The notes beneath the pieces are model-generated. The model was not told the DNA's origin. It saw only the letters and a program-made list of their open reading frames with translations, and did not search any database. Positions 25,629 to 33,846 of a DNA stretch of 64,000 nucleotides are shown here, in pieces. A program made the position numbers and the translations under genes. Each line of letters begins with the position of its first letter. The first letter of the stretch is position 1. The stretch is from Sutterella sp047777475. GTDB lineage: Bacteria; Pseudomonadota; Gammaproteobacteria; Burkholderiales; Burkholderiaceae_F. The stretch spans positions 1 through 64,000 of the forward strand of contig JBKEET010000002.1 of NCBI GenBank assembly GCA_047777475.1, given 5' to 3'.

Positions 25629-26381
25629 TCAGTACTCGGCCTGGCGGCGGATGGTGATGCGGTAGGTGTAGGAAGCCTGCGGGAACAGGTTCCGCGCCAC
25701 GATGAGCGGGCGGCGGCGCGCATCGAGGAACTCGCGCACCACGAGCATCGCCGGGGCGCCTTCCCGGAGGTTGAGGATTTTCGCCTGGTAGTCAGAAAGG
25801 CCCGTGCCGCAGAAAGACTGGCGGATGGACATGCACCGCACGCCCGTGATGCGCTCGAGCACGTTGATGAGCGGCGTGTCGGGGTGCGCTTCGCCCGCGG
25901 CGAGCACGTCGCCGCTGATGTCGCGGATCCAGGTGACGGTGTAGGAAATAAGGGGATTGCGGGGGCTTGCGGCGTCGCGTCGCGTGTATTCAAGCCGGAT
26001 AAGCGGCGTCTGCTCGGCAAAGCCGGTGAGCGAGGACGTGGTTTTGTCGCAGATGCTCTTGCCGCTGCTCAGCAGGAAGCGGGGGTAGTGCTGCGCGAAG
26101 CGGTCGAGGTCGCTGTACTCGCCCGGCTCCATGTAAAAGCGCGGCTCGCGCCCGTCGGAGATGACGCGGCTGCCGATGTGCGGATGCCGCTCGATAAGGC
26201 CTCGGTTGACAAGCTCGGCGAGCGCCGCGCGGACGGTGTGGCGGCTCACGGAGTAAAGCGCCGTGAGCGCCTGCTCGGTCGGCAGAAGAGAGCCTACCGG
26301 GCGCTTTCCTTCGGCGATCTCCCGCGCCAGGGACTGCGCCAGGCGGCTCCAGAGCGGCGTGTGGGGCGAAGCGGAAGGCAT
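25629..26381 (-). CDS. GntR-family (HutC/UTRA) transcriptional regulator
   Basis: A 250-residue repressor-type protein. I start at ATG 26381, preceded by GTGAGAGACC; a GTG 15 bases upstream is possible. The winged helix (about 12-77) carries the GntR signature LPTEQALTALYSVSRHTVRAALAELVNRGLIERH. The rest is a UTRA effector domain containing TWIRDISGDVL, LERITGVRCMSIRQS and VVREFLDARRRPLIVARNLF. HutC-subfamily proteins sense small metabolites such as urocanate, sugar phosphates or amino acids; the ligand here is unknown. It is encoded in the same direction as dcuB, which suggests autoregulation or control of dcuB. Confidence 0.93.
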   Translation of the reverse strand: MPSASPHTPLWSRLAQSLAREIAEGKRPVGSLLPTEQALTALYSVSRHTVRAALAELVNRGLIERHPHIGSRVISDGREPRFYMEPGEYSDLDRFAQHYPRFLLSSGKSICDKTTSSLTGFAEQTPLIRLEYTRRDAASPRNPLISYTVTWIRDISGDVLAAGEAHPDTPLINVLERITGVRCMSIRQSFCGTGLSDYQAKILNLREGAPAMLVVREFLDARRRPLIVARNLFPQASYTYRITIRRQAEY

Positions 26382-26403
26382 GGTCAGGTCTCTCACTGTG
26401 TAA

Positions 26404-26442
26404 GAAAAAGCCTCCTGCCGCAGTCGGGAGCGGCGGGAGGCT
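26404..26442 (-). terminator. Terminator of frdC
   Basis: A stem of about 12 bp (26409-26420 with 26431-26442, one mismatch) and, on the minus strand, TTTTTCTTA. It separates frdC from the GntR gene. Confidence 0.85.
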
Positions 26443-26473
26443 GATCGTTCATAGATCTCTCAGAGCTGAGGGA

Positions 26474-27313
26474 TTACTTCCACCAGTTGTTGCCGTCCGT
26501 GATTTCGTAACGGGTGGCTTCCTGATGGTTGGCAACCTGCTCGGCGCCGATCGAGTAGTTCTTCCAGATGGTCAGCGTGCCGCAGACAATCAGCAGCAGG
26601 GCGATGATGAGGAAGCCCTTGCGCAGGCCGGCACGGTCGCCGTCGCGGGCGCGCTGGTCGATGAGGTTGCGCTCCTTGTTGCCCTTGAAGAGGTCCCACT
26701 TCACGCAGAGGCGATACAGGCCGATCATGCCGTGCAGCTCGGTGATGACGAGGAAGAGGAACGTCCAGAGCATGCCGTTGTGGTAGGTGTGGACGCCGAT
26801 CAGGTTCACGTCAAAGCCGGACGGATGCAGAAGCATCGGGAAGAGGTGCGTGAACACGAAGAGGAAGAGCAGGAACGCGGTGGCCAGCTGGATGAGCCAG
26901 AGCGTCGTGTCCGGATGGTGCAGCATGCGCTCGTGGGCGCGGATGTCGCGGAACTTCTTGTAGGAAGTCGGGAAGCGGCGCAGAGCGCAGAAAGCGTGGA
27001 TCGCGACGCAGAGGAAGATGAAGCCGACGAAGAGGACATGCATCCAGAGGTGCTCTTCGCCGCCGATGAACATGCCGCCCGAGGTGTTGATCAGGTTGGC
27101 AAACAGGTCCTTGCTGATCTGCACGGAGCTCGTGAAGGCCATGTGGCAGAAGAGGAAGATGCCGAGAATGCCGCCCGTGATGGACTGCGTGATATCGGCG
27201 ATGGCCGTGGAGCGGCTCTGGCGCTTGGCGTCCTTGAGGCCGACGCCCCAGATGTTCTGGGTCGCCGTCGGCACATTGGCGTACTTGGCGGAATCGTTAT
27301 CGATCATCGACAT
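26474..27313 (-). CDS. frdC: Fumarate reductase cytochrome b subunit (FrdC, Wolinella-type dihaem), orphan
   Basis: Membrane subunit that passes electrons from menaquinol to a fumarate reductase. It has 279 residues and five hydrophobic segments. It resembles Wolinella succinogenes FrdC: QSxTGGILGIFLFCHMAF, HAFCALRRFPTSYK, HPDTTLWLIQLATAF and ELHGMIGLYRLCVKW. The four haem-ligand histidines fall at 57, 106, 156 and 194, with almost the same spacing as His44, 93, 143 and 182 of Wolinella. Glu192 matches its Glu180. The position of the quinol-site Glu66 aligns with Gly79. No frdA or frdB is adjacent and a terminator follows at once. A perfect FNR box lies 106 bases upstream. The start follows AAGGA. 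Confidence 0.92.
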   Translation of the reverse strand: MSMIDNDSAKYANVPTATQNIWGVGLKDAKRQSRSTAIADITQSITGGILGIFLFCHMAFTSSVQISKDLFANLINTSGGMFIGGEEHLWMHVLFVGFIFLCVAIHAFCALRRFPTSYKKFRDIRAHERMLHHPDTTLWLIQLATAFLLFLFVFTHLFPMLLHPSGFDVNLIGVHTYHNGMLWTFLFLVITELHGMIGLYRLCVKWDLFKGNKERNLIDQRARDGDRAGLRKGFLIIALLLIVCGTLTIWKNYSIGAEQVANHQEATRYEITDGNNWWK

Positions 27314-27418
27314 GGAATGTGTCCTTGATGTTGGATAAGTTGGGGTCAGGCGCCGAGAAACAACGACAGCAGCGCCTTTTGTCAGGGCGTATCATGCGCC
27401 CTTCATTCTGCCTTAAGG

Positions 27419-27432
27419 TTGATAAATATCAA
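27419..27432. promoter_or_regulatory. Perfect FNR box upstream of frdC
   Basis: TTGAT-AAAT-ATCAA matches the FNR consensus at all ten defined positions. Its centre is 41.5 bases upstream of the start predicted from CATGAT at 27396-27391 on the minus strand, the geometry of a class II activated promoter. Confidence 0.88.
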
Positions 27433-27437
27433 CTAAA

Positions 27438-27460
27438 AATGGGTTAGTGCCCAATGGGTT
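27438..27460. repeat. Direct repeat of AATGGGTT beside the FNR box
   Basis: Two identical 8-mers, 15 bases apart. Read on the minus strand each contains AACCCAT, one mismatch from the NarL/NarP heptamer TACYYMT. Confidence 0.5.
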
Positions 27461-27536
27461 CGGGCTCAAAATGGCAGAAATAAACACTTATACGTATAAA
27501 AAAATATAAAAAGTCGCTCAAAATGTGAAAATAAAA

Positions 27537-27546
27537 GGGTTAACCC
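27537..27546. promoter_or_regulatory. GGGTTAACCC palindrome, copy 2
   Basis: Extends to the 12-bp palindrome AGGGTTAACCCT (27536-27547). It is the same core as at 25497-25506 ahead of dcuB. Confidence 0.5.
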
Positions 27547-27590
27547 TAAGTTTTCGTGTTCAAAAAACAGTCAAAATTTGCAAGCAAGAA

Positions 27591-27613
27591 AAAAGCGGCC
27601 GGAGGCCGCTTTT
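27591..27613 (-). terminator. Terminator of upp
   Basis: A perfect 10-bp stem AAAAGCGGCC/GGCCGCTTTT with a 3-base loop and T-rich ends, directly after the upp stop. Confidence 0.9.
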
Positions 27614-27635
27614 GTGCTCTCTGAATGCCTGGAAA

Positions 27636-28283
27636 TCAGAGCGTGCCGAAGATGCGGTCGCCCGCATCGCCGAGTCCCGGAACGATGTAGGCCTTGTCGT
27701 TGATGGTCTCGTCGAGCGCCGCGACGAAGATGTCCACGTCGGGGTGCGTCTTGGTGAGCACTTCGATGCCCTGGGGCGCGGCGACGAGCGCCATGAAGTG
27801 GATCTGGCTGCCCTTGATGCCGCGCTTCTTGAGCAGGCTCACGGCGTAGGCGCTCGAGTGGCCCGTGGCGATCATCGGGTCAACGACGATGTAGGTGCTG
27901 TTCGGAGCGTGCGGCAGGCGAACGAGGTATTCGACCGGGTTCTGGTTTTCGTCGCGGTAGACGCCGATGTGGCCGACGCGCGCGGTCGGGATGAGGGTGA
28001 GCAGGCCCGAGGTCATGCCGAGGCCGGCGCGGAGCACGGGGACGATCACGGGGTCTTTCTCGACGAGCGTCGGGGCCTTCGTCTTGGCGATCGGCGTTTC
28101 GATGTCGATGAGCTTCGTCGGGAAGTCGCGCGTCACCTCATAGCCCATGAGCAGGGCGATTTCGTGGAGCAGCGTGCGGAAGTCCTGCGTTCCGGTGTTC
28201 TTGTCGCGCATAAGCGTGAGCTTGTGCTCAATGAGCGGGTGGTCAACGATGTGAAGGCGCGGAAAACGAGGATCGGTGCGCAT
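27636..28283 (-). CDS. upp: Uracil phosphoribosyltransferase
   Basis: Salvages uracil with PRPP to UMP. At 215 residues it is close to the E. coli enzyme (208). Family landmarks are HPLIEHKLTLMRDKNTGTQDFR near the N-terminus, VPVLRAGLGMTSGLL, and the PRPP-binding loop VDPMIATGHSSAYAVSLLKKRG. The C-terminal uracil-binding segment YIVPGLGDAGDRIFGT is present. It appears monocistronic, with its own terminator; no uracil permease is adjacent. Confidence 0.98.
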   Translation of the reverse strand: MRTDPRFPRLHIVDHPLIEHKLTLMRDKNTGTQDFRTLLHEIALLMGYEVTRDFPTKLIDIETPIAKTKAPTLVEKDPVIVPVLRAGLGMTSGLLTLIPTARVGHIGVYRDENQNPVEYLVRLPHAPNSTYIVVDPMIATGHSSAYAVSLLKKRGIKGSQIHFMALVAAPQGIEVLTKTHPDVDIFVAALDETINDKAYIVPGLGDAGDRIFGTL

Positions 28284-28561
28284 AAGAAAAGAGGTCTCCG
28301 GTAAATTGAATTGAATGCTGTTTCTGAAGTCTGTCTGTCACAGCAAAAGGCTAACCTGAAACTATAAAGGCACGGAGCGGCCCCCGTCAAAGCAACATTT
28401 TGCAATTGCTTGCCGCAGGGCTCATGCAGCATTTGATATCATGCCGCTAGAAGCAACCTTTTCCGCCTGCGTTCTCATGAGGCTTCCGCGGCGGAAAACC
28501 GACCCCCGCGAAGCGTCTTGAGCAATTCCGCCGCCCTGCGGGCGGCCACTGCGAGAAAACG

Positions 28562-29116
28562 ATGAAAATCCGCAACATTATTCTGCTTCTTCTTCTGATC
28601 CTGATGGCCGTGTTCCTCATTATCAACTGGGGAGCGCTTTCGACCGATGTCGCGGTCAATCTGGTCTACACCGAAATCCAGGCGCCTCTCGGCATCATCA
28701 TTGTCGTGTGCTTCGCACTGCTGCTCCTTATTGTGCTCGGCTACATGCTCTGGCAGTCTGCCAGCGTCACGCATGAGCTGCGGGCCGCCTACAAGGAGGC
28801 GCGCAACGCCCGCGCCGTGGCCGACGACGCCGAGAAGAGCCGCTTCGCCGAATCGACCAAGCTTCTCCTTGAGCGCATCGAGAAGCTCGAGACGGCGATG
28901 ATGTCGCGCTCCGACGAAATGCTCGCCAAGATCACCGAGTCCTCGGACAGTTCCGCGGGCAAGCTCGACGCTTTCATGAAAAACCAGAAAGAGTCGTCCG
29001 ACACGCTGAAGACCGAGGTCGCCAAGCTGACCGAAACGCTGCCCGCCGCCGAAGAAGCGGCGCAGGACGAAAAGGAAGGCAAGAAGCAGAAGAATATGTT
29101 CGGCGACCTGTTCTGA
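28562..29116 (+). CDS. LapA-domain inner-membrane protein
   Basis: A 184-residue protein with two N-terminal membrane helices (about 5-22 and 42-64) separated by a short loop, the layout of the DUF1049/LapA family. A long charged, probably coiled-coil cytoplasmic tail (70-150) and a Glu/Lys-rich end follow. In E. coli LapA works with LapB (YciM) in controlling LpxC and lipopolysaccharide assembly. No lapB gene is adjacent here, and the tail is much longer than in E. coli LapA (about 100 residues), so functional equivalence is inference. Confidence 0.85.
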   Translation: MKIRNIILLLLLILMAVFLIINWGALSTDVAVNLVYTEIQAPLGIIIVVCFALLLLIVLGYMLWQSASVTHELRAAYKEARNARAVADDAEKSRFAESTKLLLERIEKLETAMMSRSDEMLAKITESSDSSAGKLDAFMKNQKESSDTLKTEVAKLTETLPAAEEAAQDEKEGKKQKNMFGDLF

Positions 29117-29144
29117 TGCCCGGCGGCCTTTCCGCCCCATAGAA

Positions 29145-29185
29145 AAAGCGGCGCATTTCCGGATTCGGAAATGCGCCGTTTCTTT
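29145..29185. terminator. Bidirectional terminator between lapA-like and fbp
   Basis: A perfect 13-bp stem (29149-29161 with 29166-29178), an A run on the left and TTTCTTT on the right; it serves both convergent genes. Confidence 0.88.
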
Positions 29186-29208
29186 GCTTGGCAGCCGGTT
29201 CTCGGGGC

Positions 29209-30210
29209 TCAGGCCTCGAGGTGGTAGCCCGTGACGCGGTCGACCTCTTCGGCGGCGCCGAGGAAGACGGCGATGCGCTGGTGGATCTTCTCGGGCTTCA
29301 TGTCAAGGATGCGCTGGCGGCCGTTCGTGGCCTTGCCGCCGGCGTTTTCCACGATGAGCGCCATGGGATTGGCCTCATAGAGCTCGCGCAGCTTGCCGGG
29401 ACGCGAGGGATCGCGGTTGTCGCGCGGGTACATGAAAATGCCGCCGCGCTGCAGGATGCGGTGCACCTCGGCGACCATGGCGGCCACCCAGCGCATGTTG
29501 AAGTCCTTGCCGCGCACGCCGTCCTTGCCTTCGAGGAGCTCGGCGACGTAGCGCTTCACGGGCTCTTCCCAGTGGCGCATGTTGGAGCAGTTGATGGCGA
29601 ATTCCTTGGCTTCGGGCGCCACACGCACGTTTTCTGCCGTCAGCATGAACGTGCCCGTCGCCGGGTCGAGCGTGAAGATCACGACGCCGCGGCGCAGCGT
29701 GAAGACGAGCTGCGTCTGCGGGCCGTAGATGCAGTAGCCTGCGGCGACCTGGTTGGAGCCGGGCTGGAGGAAGTCCTCCGCCTTCGGCTTGCGGGTCGGC
29801 GCCTCGGCCGGGAAGACCGAGAAAATCGAGCCGATCGAGACGTCGATGTCAAGGTTCGACGAGCCGTCGAGCGGGTCGAAGCAGATGAGGTAGGGGCCGA
29901 CGGGGCGGTCTTCGGGGACGCTGATGACGTCGGGGACTTCCTCGCTCACCATGCCGCTCACCGCACCGGTGGCGCTCACCGCATCGACGAAGATGTCGTT
30001 GCTGATGATGTCCATCTTCTTCTGGTCCTCGCCCTGGACGTTGGACGAGCCGGCCAGTCCGAGCACGCCCGCGAGCGAGCCGCAGCGCAGCTTGAAGCTG
30101 ATCTGCTTGCAGGCTTCGGAAACGCCGACGACCAGGCGCGAGAGCACCGGATCAAGGCCGTTGAGCCGCTGCTCGCGGCACAGGTACTGGCTGAGAGAAA
30201 GGGTCGACAA
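29209..30210 (-). CDS. fbp: Fructose-1,6-bisphosphatase class I
   Basis: Gluconeogenic enzyme removing the 1-phosphate of fructose 1,6-bisphosphate. It has 333 residues. The metal-binding core ICFDPLDGSSNLDIDVSIGSIF and the upstream EEVPDVI segment are intact, and the C-terminal active-site block GGIFMYPRDN...ANPMALIVENAGGKA is present. It starts 13 bases after the pepN stop, so the two may be cotranscribed. Together with the class II aldolase gene at 52753 it fits growth on non-sugar carbon. Confidence 0.98.
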   Translation of the reverse strand: MSTLSLSQYLCREQRLNGLDPVLSRLVVGVSEACKQISFKLRCGSLAGVLGLAGSSNVQGEDQKKMDIISNDIFVDAVSATGAVSGMVSEEVPDVISVPEDRPVGPYLICFDPLDGSSNLDIDVSIGSIFSVFPAEAPTRKPKAEDFLQPGSNQVAAGYCIYGPQTQLVFTLRRGVVIFTLDPATGTFMLTAENVRVAPEAKEFAINCSNMRHWEEPVKRYVAELLEGKDGVRGKDFNMRWVAAMVAEVHRILQRGGIFMYPRDNRDPSRPGKLRELYEANPMALIVENAGGKATNGRQRILDMKPEKIHQRIAVFLGAAEEVDRVTGYHLEA

Positions 30211-30222
30211 GATGGTCTCCTC

Positions 30223-32895
30223 TTAAACGGGGTTGTTGAGGGATTTTTCGATGATTTCGCTGACGTTCGCGGAGAGCTGGTCCTTGCGGGCGTACATGAA
30301 CTGCAGCGTCTGGTACATCAGATTGGCGAGGTCGGGCGTGTAGCGGCGCCAGTTCTCGAGCGCGCGCGCCAGCCCCGCGGCGATCTGCGGGTTGATCTTG
30401 TTGAGCCTGAGCACGGTCTGCGCCCAGAACTGGTAGCCCGCTCCGTCCTTGCGGTGGAATTCCGCAGGGTTGTCGAAGAAGAAGGGCCGCAGCAGCGCGT
30501 AGACGTTGTTCGGGTTGTCGATGTGGAAGAAGTCGCACTGCGAGAGCTCCTGCACGCGCTCGAGCACGGGCACTTCGCCCGCGTAGCAGGGTGCAGTGGC
30601 CTGGATCGTGAGCCACTTGTTGAGAAGGAGCGGCTCGCCGATCCATTCCTCGAGCGCCTGGCGCTCGTGGTCCGACTTCGAGGAAGCGCTCGAGCCGGCG
30701 ATGAGCTCCAGCGCGGCGAGCTTGTCGGTGAGGTTTTCTGCCACGAGGAACTGGTCGCGCACCTGCAGGATCGCGTGCTTGTTGTTCGAGGCGATCATGT
30801 AGAAGAGGCAGGCGTTCTTCAGGGCGCGCTTGCCGGCGCTGGCCGCATCGGGCGAGTACTCGCCGGGCGTCGCGCAGCTTTCGGCGACGCTCTTCAGCTT
30901 GGAGAGCCAGCGCGTGCCGAGCGCCTGGCGCACCTTGTCGCGGGCGCGGTGCACGGCGGCCGGGTCGATGAGCGGCAGCTCGTTGGCGATGAGACGCTCG
31001 CTCGGCAGGCGGATCGCTTCGGCGCGGAAGGCGGGCGAAAGGAGCTGGTCGTCGAGCGTGCGCCCGAAGGCTTCGATGAGCTCGGGCTTGACGTCGGCGG
31101 GCTGGCGCATCAGATCGGCGCTCACCTGCTCGACGAGCGCGCGCATCATGAGGCGGTTCATCGCCTCCCAGCGGCTGAAGGGATCGGAATCGTGGGCGGC
31201 CAGCAGCGAGAGTTCCTTGTCGCTGTAGGGAAAGTCCAGCACGATCGGCGCGGCGAAGCCGCGGTTGAGGCTCAGCACGGGCTTCTCGGCAAGGTCGCAG
31301 AAGCGCCAGCTCTGCACCGGAGCGGAGAGCTCGAAGACGCGCGTGGTCTGCAGCGCCACGGGCTTTTCGCCCTCGATCTTGACGGGCATCTCGCGGCCTT
31401 CGGAATCGAGCAGCGCGACCGGGAAGGGCATGAGGAAGGGCAGCTTGCTCTCCTGGCCCGGCGTGGCCGGCGTGCTCTGCTCGGCGGTGAGCGTGTAGGT
31501 GTGCGTCGCCGCGTCCCATTCGCCCGAAACGGTCACGCGCGGCGTGCCCGCCTGGGAGAACCAGCGCATGAACTGCTCGAGCGAGCGGCCGCTCGCTTCT
31601 TCCATGGCCTGGACGAAGGCCTCGCAGGTGACGGCCTTGCCGTCGTTCTTGGCGATGTAGGCGTCAAAGCCCCGGCGGAACGTCTCGCGGCCGAGCAGCG
31701 TCTGCAGCATGCGGCAGACTTCGGCGCCCTTGTCGTAGACGGTCGCCGTGTAGAAATTGCTGACTTCCTGGTAGCTCTCGGGGCGGATCGGATGGGCCAT
31801 GGGGCCCGCGTCTTCGGAGAACTGGCGCAGGCGCAGCGCCTCGACCGTGCGGATGCGCTCGACGGCGCGCGCCGTCGGGTCGCCGAGCATGTCGGAGGCG
31901 AATTCCTGCTCGCGGAACGTGGTGAGGCCTTCCTTGAGCGTGAGCTGGAACCAGTCGCGCAGCGTGATGCGGTCGCCCGTCCAGTTGTGGAAGTACTCGT
32001 GGCCGACGACCGTCTCGATGTTGAAGTAGTCGCGGTCGGTCGCCACCTTGGGATTGGCCAGGGCGTAGCGGGCGTTGAAGATGTTGAGGCCCTTGTTCTC
32101 CATGGCGCCGAAGTTGAAGTCGTGCGTGGCGACGATGCGGAAGCCGTCGAGGTCAAGCTCGAGGCCCCAGCGCTCTTCGTCCCAGCGGATCGCCTTCTTG
32201 AGGCTTTCCATGGTGTGGCCGGCCTTGTCGAGGTCCTGCGGCTCGACCCACACTTCGAGCGCGGCCGTGCGGCCGTCCTTGAGCTCGATCGTGTCGCTCT
32301 TGCAGGCGAGCTTGCCCGCGACGAGCGCGAAGAGATAGCTCGGCTTCGGGAAGGGATCGGCCCAGTGCGTCTCGTGGCGGCCGTCGTCGAGGTCTTTCTC
32401 GTCGAGGCGGTTGCCGTTCGAAAGGAGCACCGGATACTGCGCCTTCGGGGCGCGGATCACCACCGTGTAGCGCGCGAGCACGTCGGGGCGGTCAAGGAAG
32501 TAGGTGATGCGGCGGAAGCCTTCGCTCTCGCACTGGCTCATCAGGTTCTCGCCCGAGACGTAGATGCCCGAGAGCGCCTTGTTCTTGGCCGGCGAAAAAC
32601 GGTTGACGATCGTGATGTCGCTCGGAGCGGCAACGTTCTTTATGGTAAGTGAGTGCTCGCCGACTTCGTAGCGGCTTTCGTCGGCCGGCACGCCGTCGAT
32701 CGCCACGCTCACGAGCGTGAGTTCCTCGCCGTTGAGCACCAGGTCCTTGGTCGCGTCGGGGCGCTCGGGATTGGGCTCGACGTGCATGGTGTTGATGACG
32801 CTCGTGCTTTCCGGGTCGAGATCGAATTCCAGGTGCACGGTCTTGATGAGGTGCGTCGGCGCGCGGTAGTCCTTGCGGTAAATTGTCTGGGCCAT
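30223..32895 (-). CDS. pepN: Aminopeptidase N (M1 family)
   Basis: Broad-specificity zinc aminopeptidase that completes cytoplasmic peptide breakdown. The start MAQTIYRKDY at 32895 gives 890 residues, close to E. coli PepN (870); a GTG 36 bases upstream is less likely. The exopeptidase motif NFGAMENKG is visible, followed by the zinc motif VGHEYFHNWTGDR, whose third ligand is the Glu of LKEGLTTFREQEF. A long helical C-terminal domain follows, with no signal peptide. It appears to form a two-gene unit with fbp. Confidence 0.98.
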   Translation of the reverse strand: MAQTIYRKDYRAPTHLIKTVHLEFDLDPESTSVINTMHVEPNPERPDATKDLVLNGEELTLVSVAIDGVPADESRYEVGEHSLTIKNVAAPSDITIVNRFSPAKNKALSGIYVSGENLMSQCESEGFRRITYFLDRPDVLARYTVVIRAPKAQYPVLLSNGNRLDEKDLDDGRHETHWADPFPKPSYLFALVAGKLACKSDTIELKDGRTAALEVWVEPQDLDKAGHTMESLKKAIRWDEERWGLELDLDGFRIVATHDFNFGAMENKGLNIFNARYALANPKVATDRDYFNIETVVGHEYFHNWTGDRITLRDWFQLTLKEGLTTFREQEFASDMLGDPTARAVERIRTVEALRLRQFSEDAGPMAHPIRPESYQEVSNFYTATVYDKGAEVCRMLQTLLGRETFRRGFDAYIAKNDGKAVTCEAFVQAMEEASGRSLEQFMRWFSQAGTPRVTVSGEWDAATHTYTLTAEQSTPATPGQESKLPFLMPFPVALLDSEGREMPVKIEGEKPVALQTTRVFELSAPVQSWRFCDLAEKPVLSLNRGFAAPIVLDFPYSDKELSLLAAHDSDPFSRWEAMNRLMMRALVEQVSADLMRQPADVKPELIEAFGRTLDDQLLSPAFRAEAIRLPSERLIANELPLIDPAAVHRARDKVRQALGTRWLSKLKSVAESCATPGEYSPDAASAGKRALKNACLFYMIASNNKHAILQVRDQFLVAENLTDKLAALELIAGSSASSKSDHERQALEEWIGEPLLLNKWLTIQATAPCYAGEVPVLERVQELSQCDFFHIDNPNNVYALLRPFFFDNPAEFHRKDGAGYQFWAQTVLRLNKINPQIAAGLARALENWRRYTPDLANLMYQTLQFMYARKDQLSANVSEIIEKSLNNPV

Positions 32896-33002
32896 TTTTT
32901 CTGTTGCGGTGCCTGTATCAGAGCGCCGCACCGGAATCGGCCGGGACGGCGCATGAAAACGGAAATGATGAAGCGATTTTAGACAAAAACCTCAGTGCAT
33001 AC

Positions 33003-33032
33003 GAAAGAAGGCGCCCCGCTAGGGACGCCTTC
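33003..33032 (-). terminator. Terminator of the tetrahaem cytochrome gene
   Basis: A stem of 10 bp with one mismatch (33007-33017 with 33022-33032), 4-base loop, and TTCTTTCGT on the minus strand. Confidence 0.75.
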
Positions 33033-33062
33033 GGACGATTGGTCAGGCTGCCGAATCAGAGA

Positions 33063-33650
33063 TTACTTGGCAGCGGGAGCCGCTTCGGCCGTCTTGGGGG
33101 CCGCATAGTTGTGGCCGGCGGTCGGATGGCAGGCCAGGCAGTCGGCCGGCTTCTCGATGAAGCCCTTGTGGAACGCAGCCACAGCCGGCTTCTTCGGGTT
33201 GTACATGCGGGACAGGTCGTGGCAGCCGCGGCAGGTCGAGAAGTTCTGGTCAACCATGTGCTTGTGAACCTTCTCGGAGAGTTCCTTGCGCTTGGCAACC
33301 TGCTTCTCCGGGGTGCTCATCGTGCCGCGGACTTCGCCGAAGAAGGAGCTCGTGCCGGACTTGGCCTTGTCCCAGAGCATGGCGACGTAGTCGATCGGGC
33401 CGACGTGCTCATTGGAGTGATACTTCAGGTGGCAGTCGGAGCAGCCGGCGGTCATGCCGCTGGCCGTGCGGAAGTGCTGGCCCTTCTGGTAGGCCGTATA
33501 GGTGGTGTCCATCGAGTGGCAGAACTCGCCGCAGAACTTTTCCGTGCCGGCCCAGTGCACAACGCTCGTCAGAGCGCCGACCAAAACGATGCCGATCACA
33601 ACGCCGATAAGGCAGATGCCGGCGAGATACCATTTGCTGTTCTTGTCCAT
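33063..33650 (-). CDS. NapC/NrfH-type membrane-anchored tetrahaem cytochrome c
   Basis: Quinol dehydrogenase of 195 residues that would pass electrons from menaquinol to a periplasmic reductase. One N-terminal membrane helix (about 7-28) anchors it. Four haem sites are visible: Cys40-x3-Cys44-His45, Cys70-x2-Cys73-His74, Cys140-x2-Cys143-His144 and Cys171-x2-Cys174-His175. The first has three residues between the cysteines instead of two, and is followed by Met47 as in the CxxCHxM site of NrfH. The C-terminus is Ala/Pro/Lys-rich. No nitrite, nitrate, TMAO or flavocytochrome reductase is adjacent, so its partner is encoded elsewhere. An FNR-like box and a NarL-like site lie upstream. Confidence 0.92.
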   Translation of the reverse strand: MDKNSKWYLAGICLIGVVIGIVLVGALTSVVHWAGTEKFCGEFCHSMDTTYTAYQKGQHFRTASGMTAGCSDCHLKYHSNEHVGPIDYVAMLWDKAKSGTSSFFGEVRGTMSTPEKQVAKRKELSEKVHKHMVDQNFSTCRGCHDLSRMYNPKKPAVAAFHKGFIEKPADCLACHPTAGHNYAAPKTAEAAPAAK

Positions 33651-33818
33651 TTTCGGAACCTTTTTCCTTGCCGGGAGCCCGCGCGAGATGACTGACAGGA
33701 GGGCGGACAGCCGGTGCTTTGTTAGGGGTTAAGCATTGCCCGCACGCCTGCGAGAGACAGGTTTGCGGGCACAAATGCAATCATATTAAGGAATCCGTAA
33801 GAATTGGTAAGCGCCCTT

Positions 33819-33832
33819 TTGACGGCAATCAA
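33819..33832. promoter_or_regulatory. FNR-like box upstream of the tetrahaem cytochrome
   Basis: TTGAC-GGCA-ATCAA matches the FNR consensus at nine of ten positions. It lies 169 bases upstream of the cytochrome start. TAATAT at 33788-33783 on the minus strand is a minus-10 candidate, although its spacing (about 49 bases) is longer than the usual 41.5. Confidence 0.65.
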
Positions 33833-33846
33833 AAGTTAGGCGCTCC

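Larger units (their letters stand above)
27314..27635. promoter_or_regulatory. frdC upstream region
   Basis: A 322-base AT-rich interval between the frdC start and the upp stop. It contains the FNR box (27419-27432), a minus-10 candidate CATGAT at 27396-27391, two AATGGGTT repeats (27438-27445 and 27453-27460), GGGTTAACCC (27537-27546) and the upp terminator. Confidence 0.7.

Noticed and set aside
29188..32652. A 1154-codon plus-strand open frame across fbp and pepN
   Set aside because: Runs antisense through two unmistakable enzymes; composition is that of a reverse-frame artefact.
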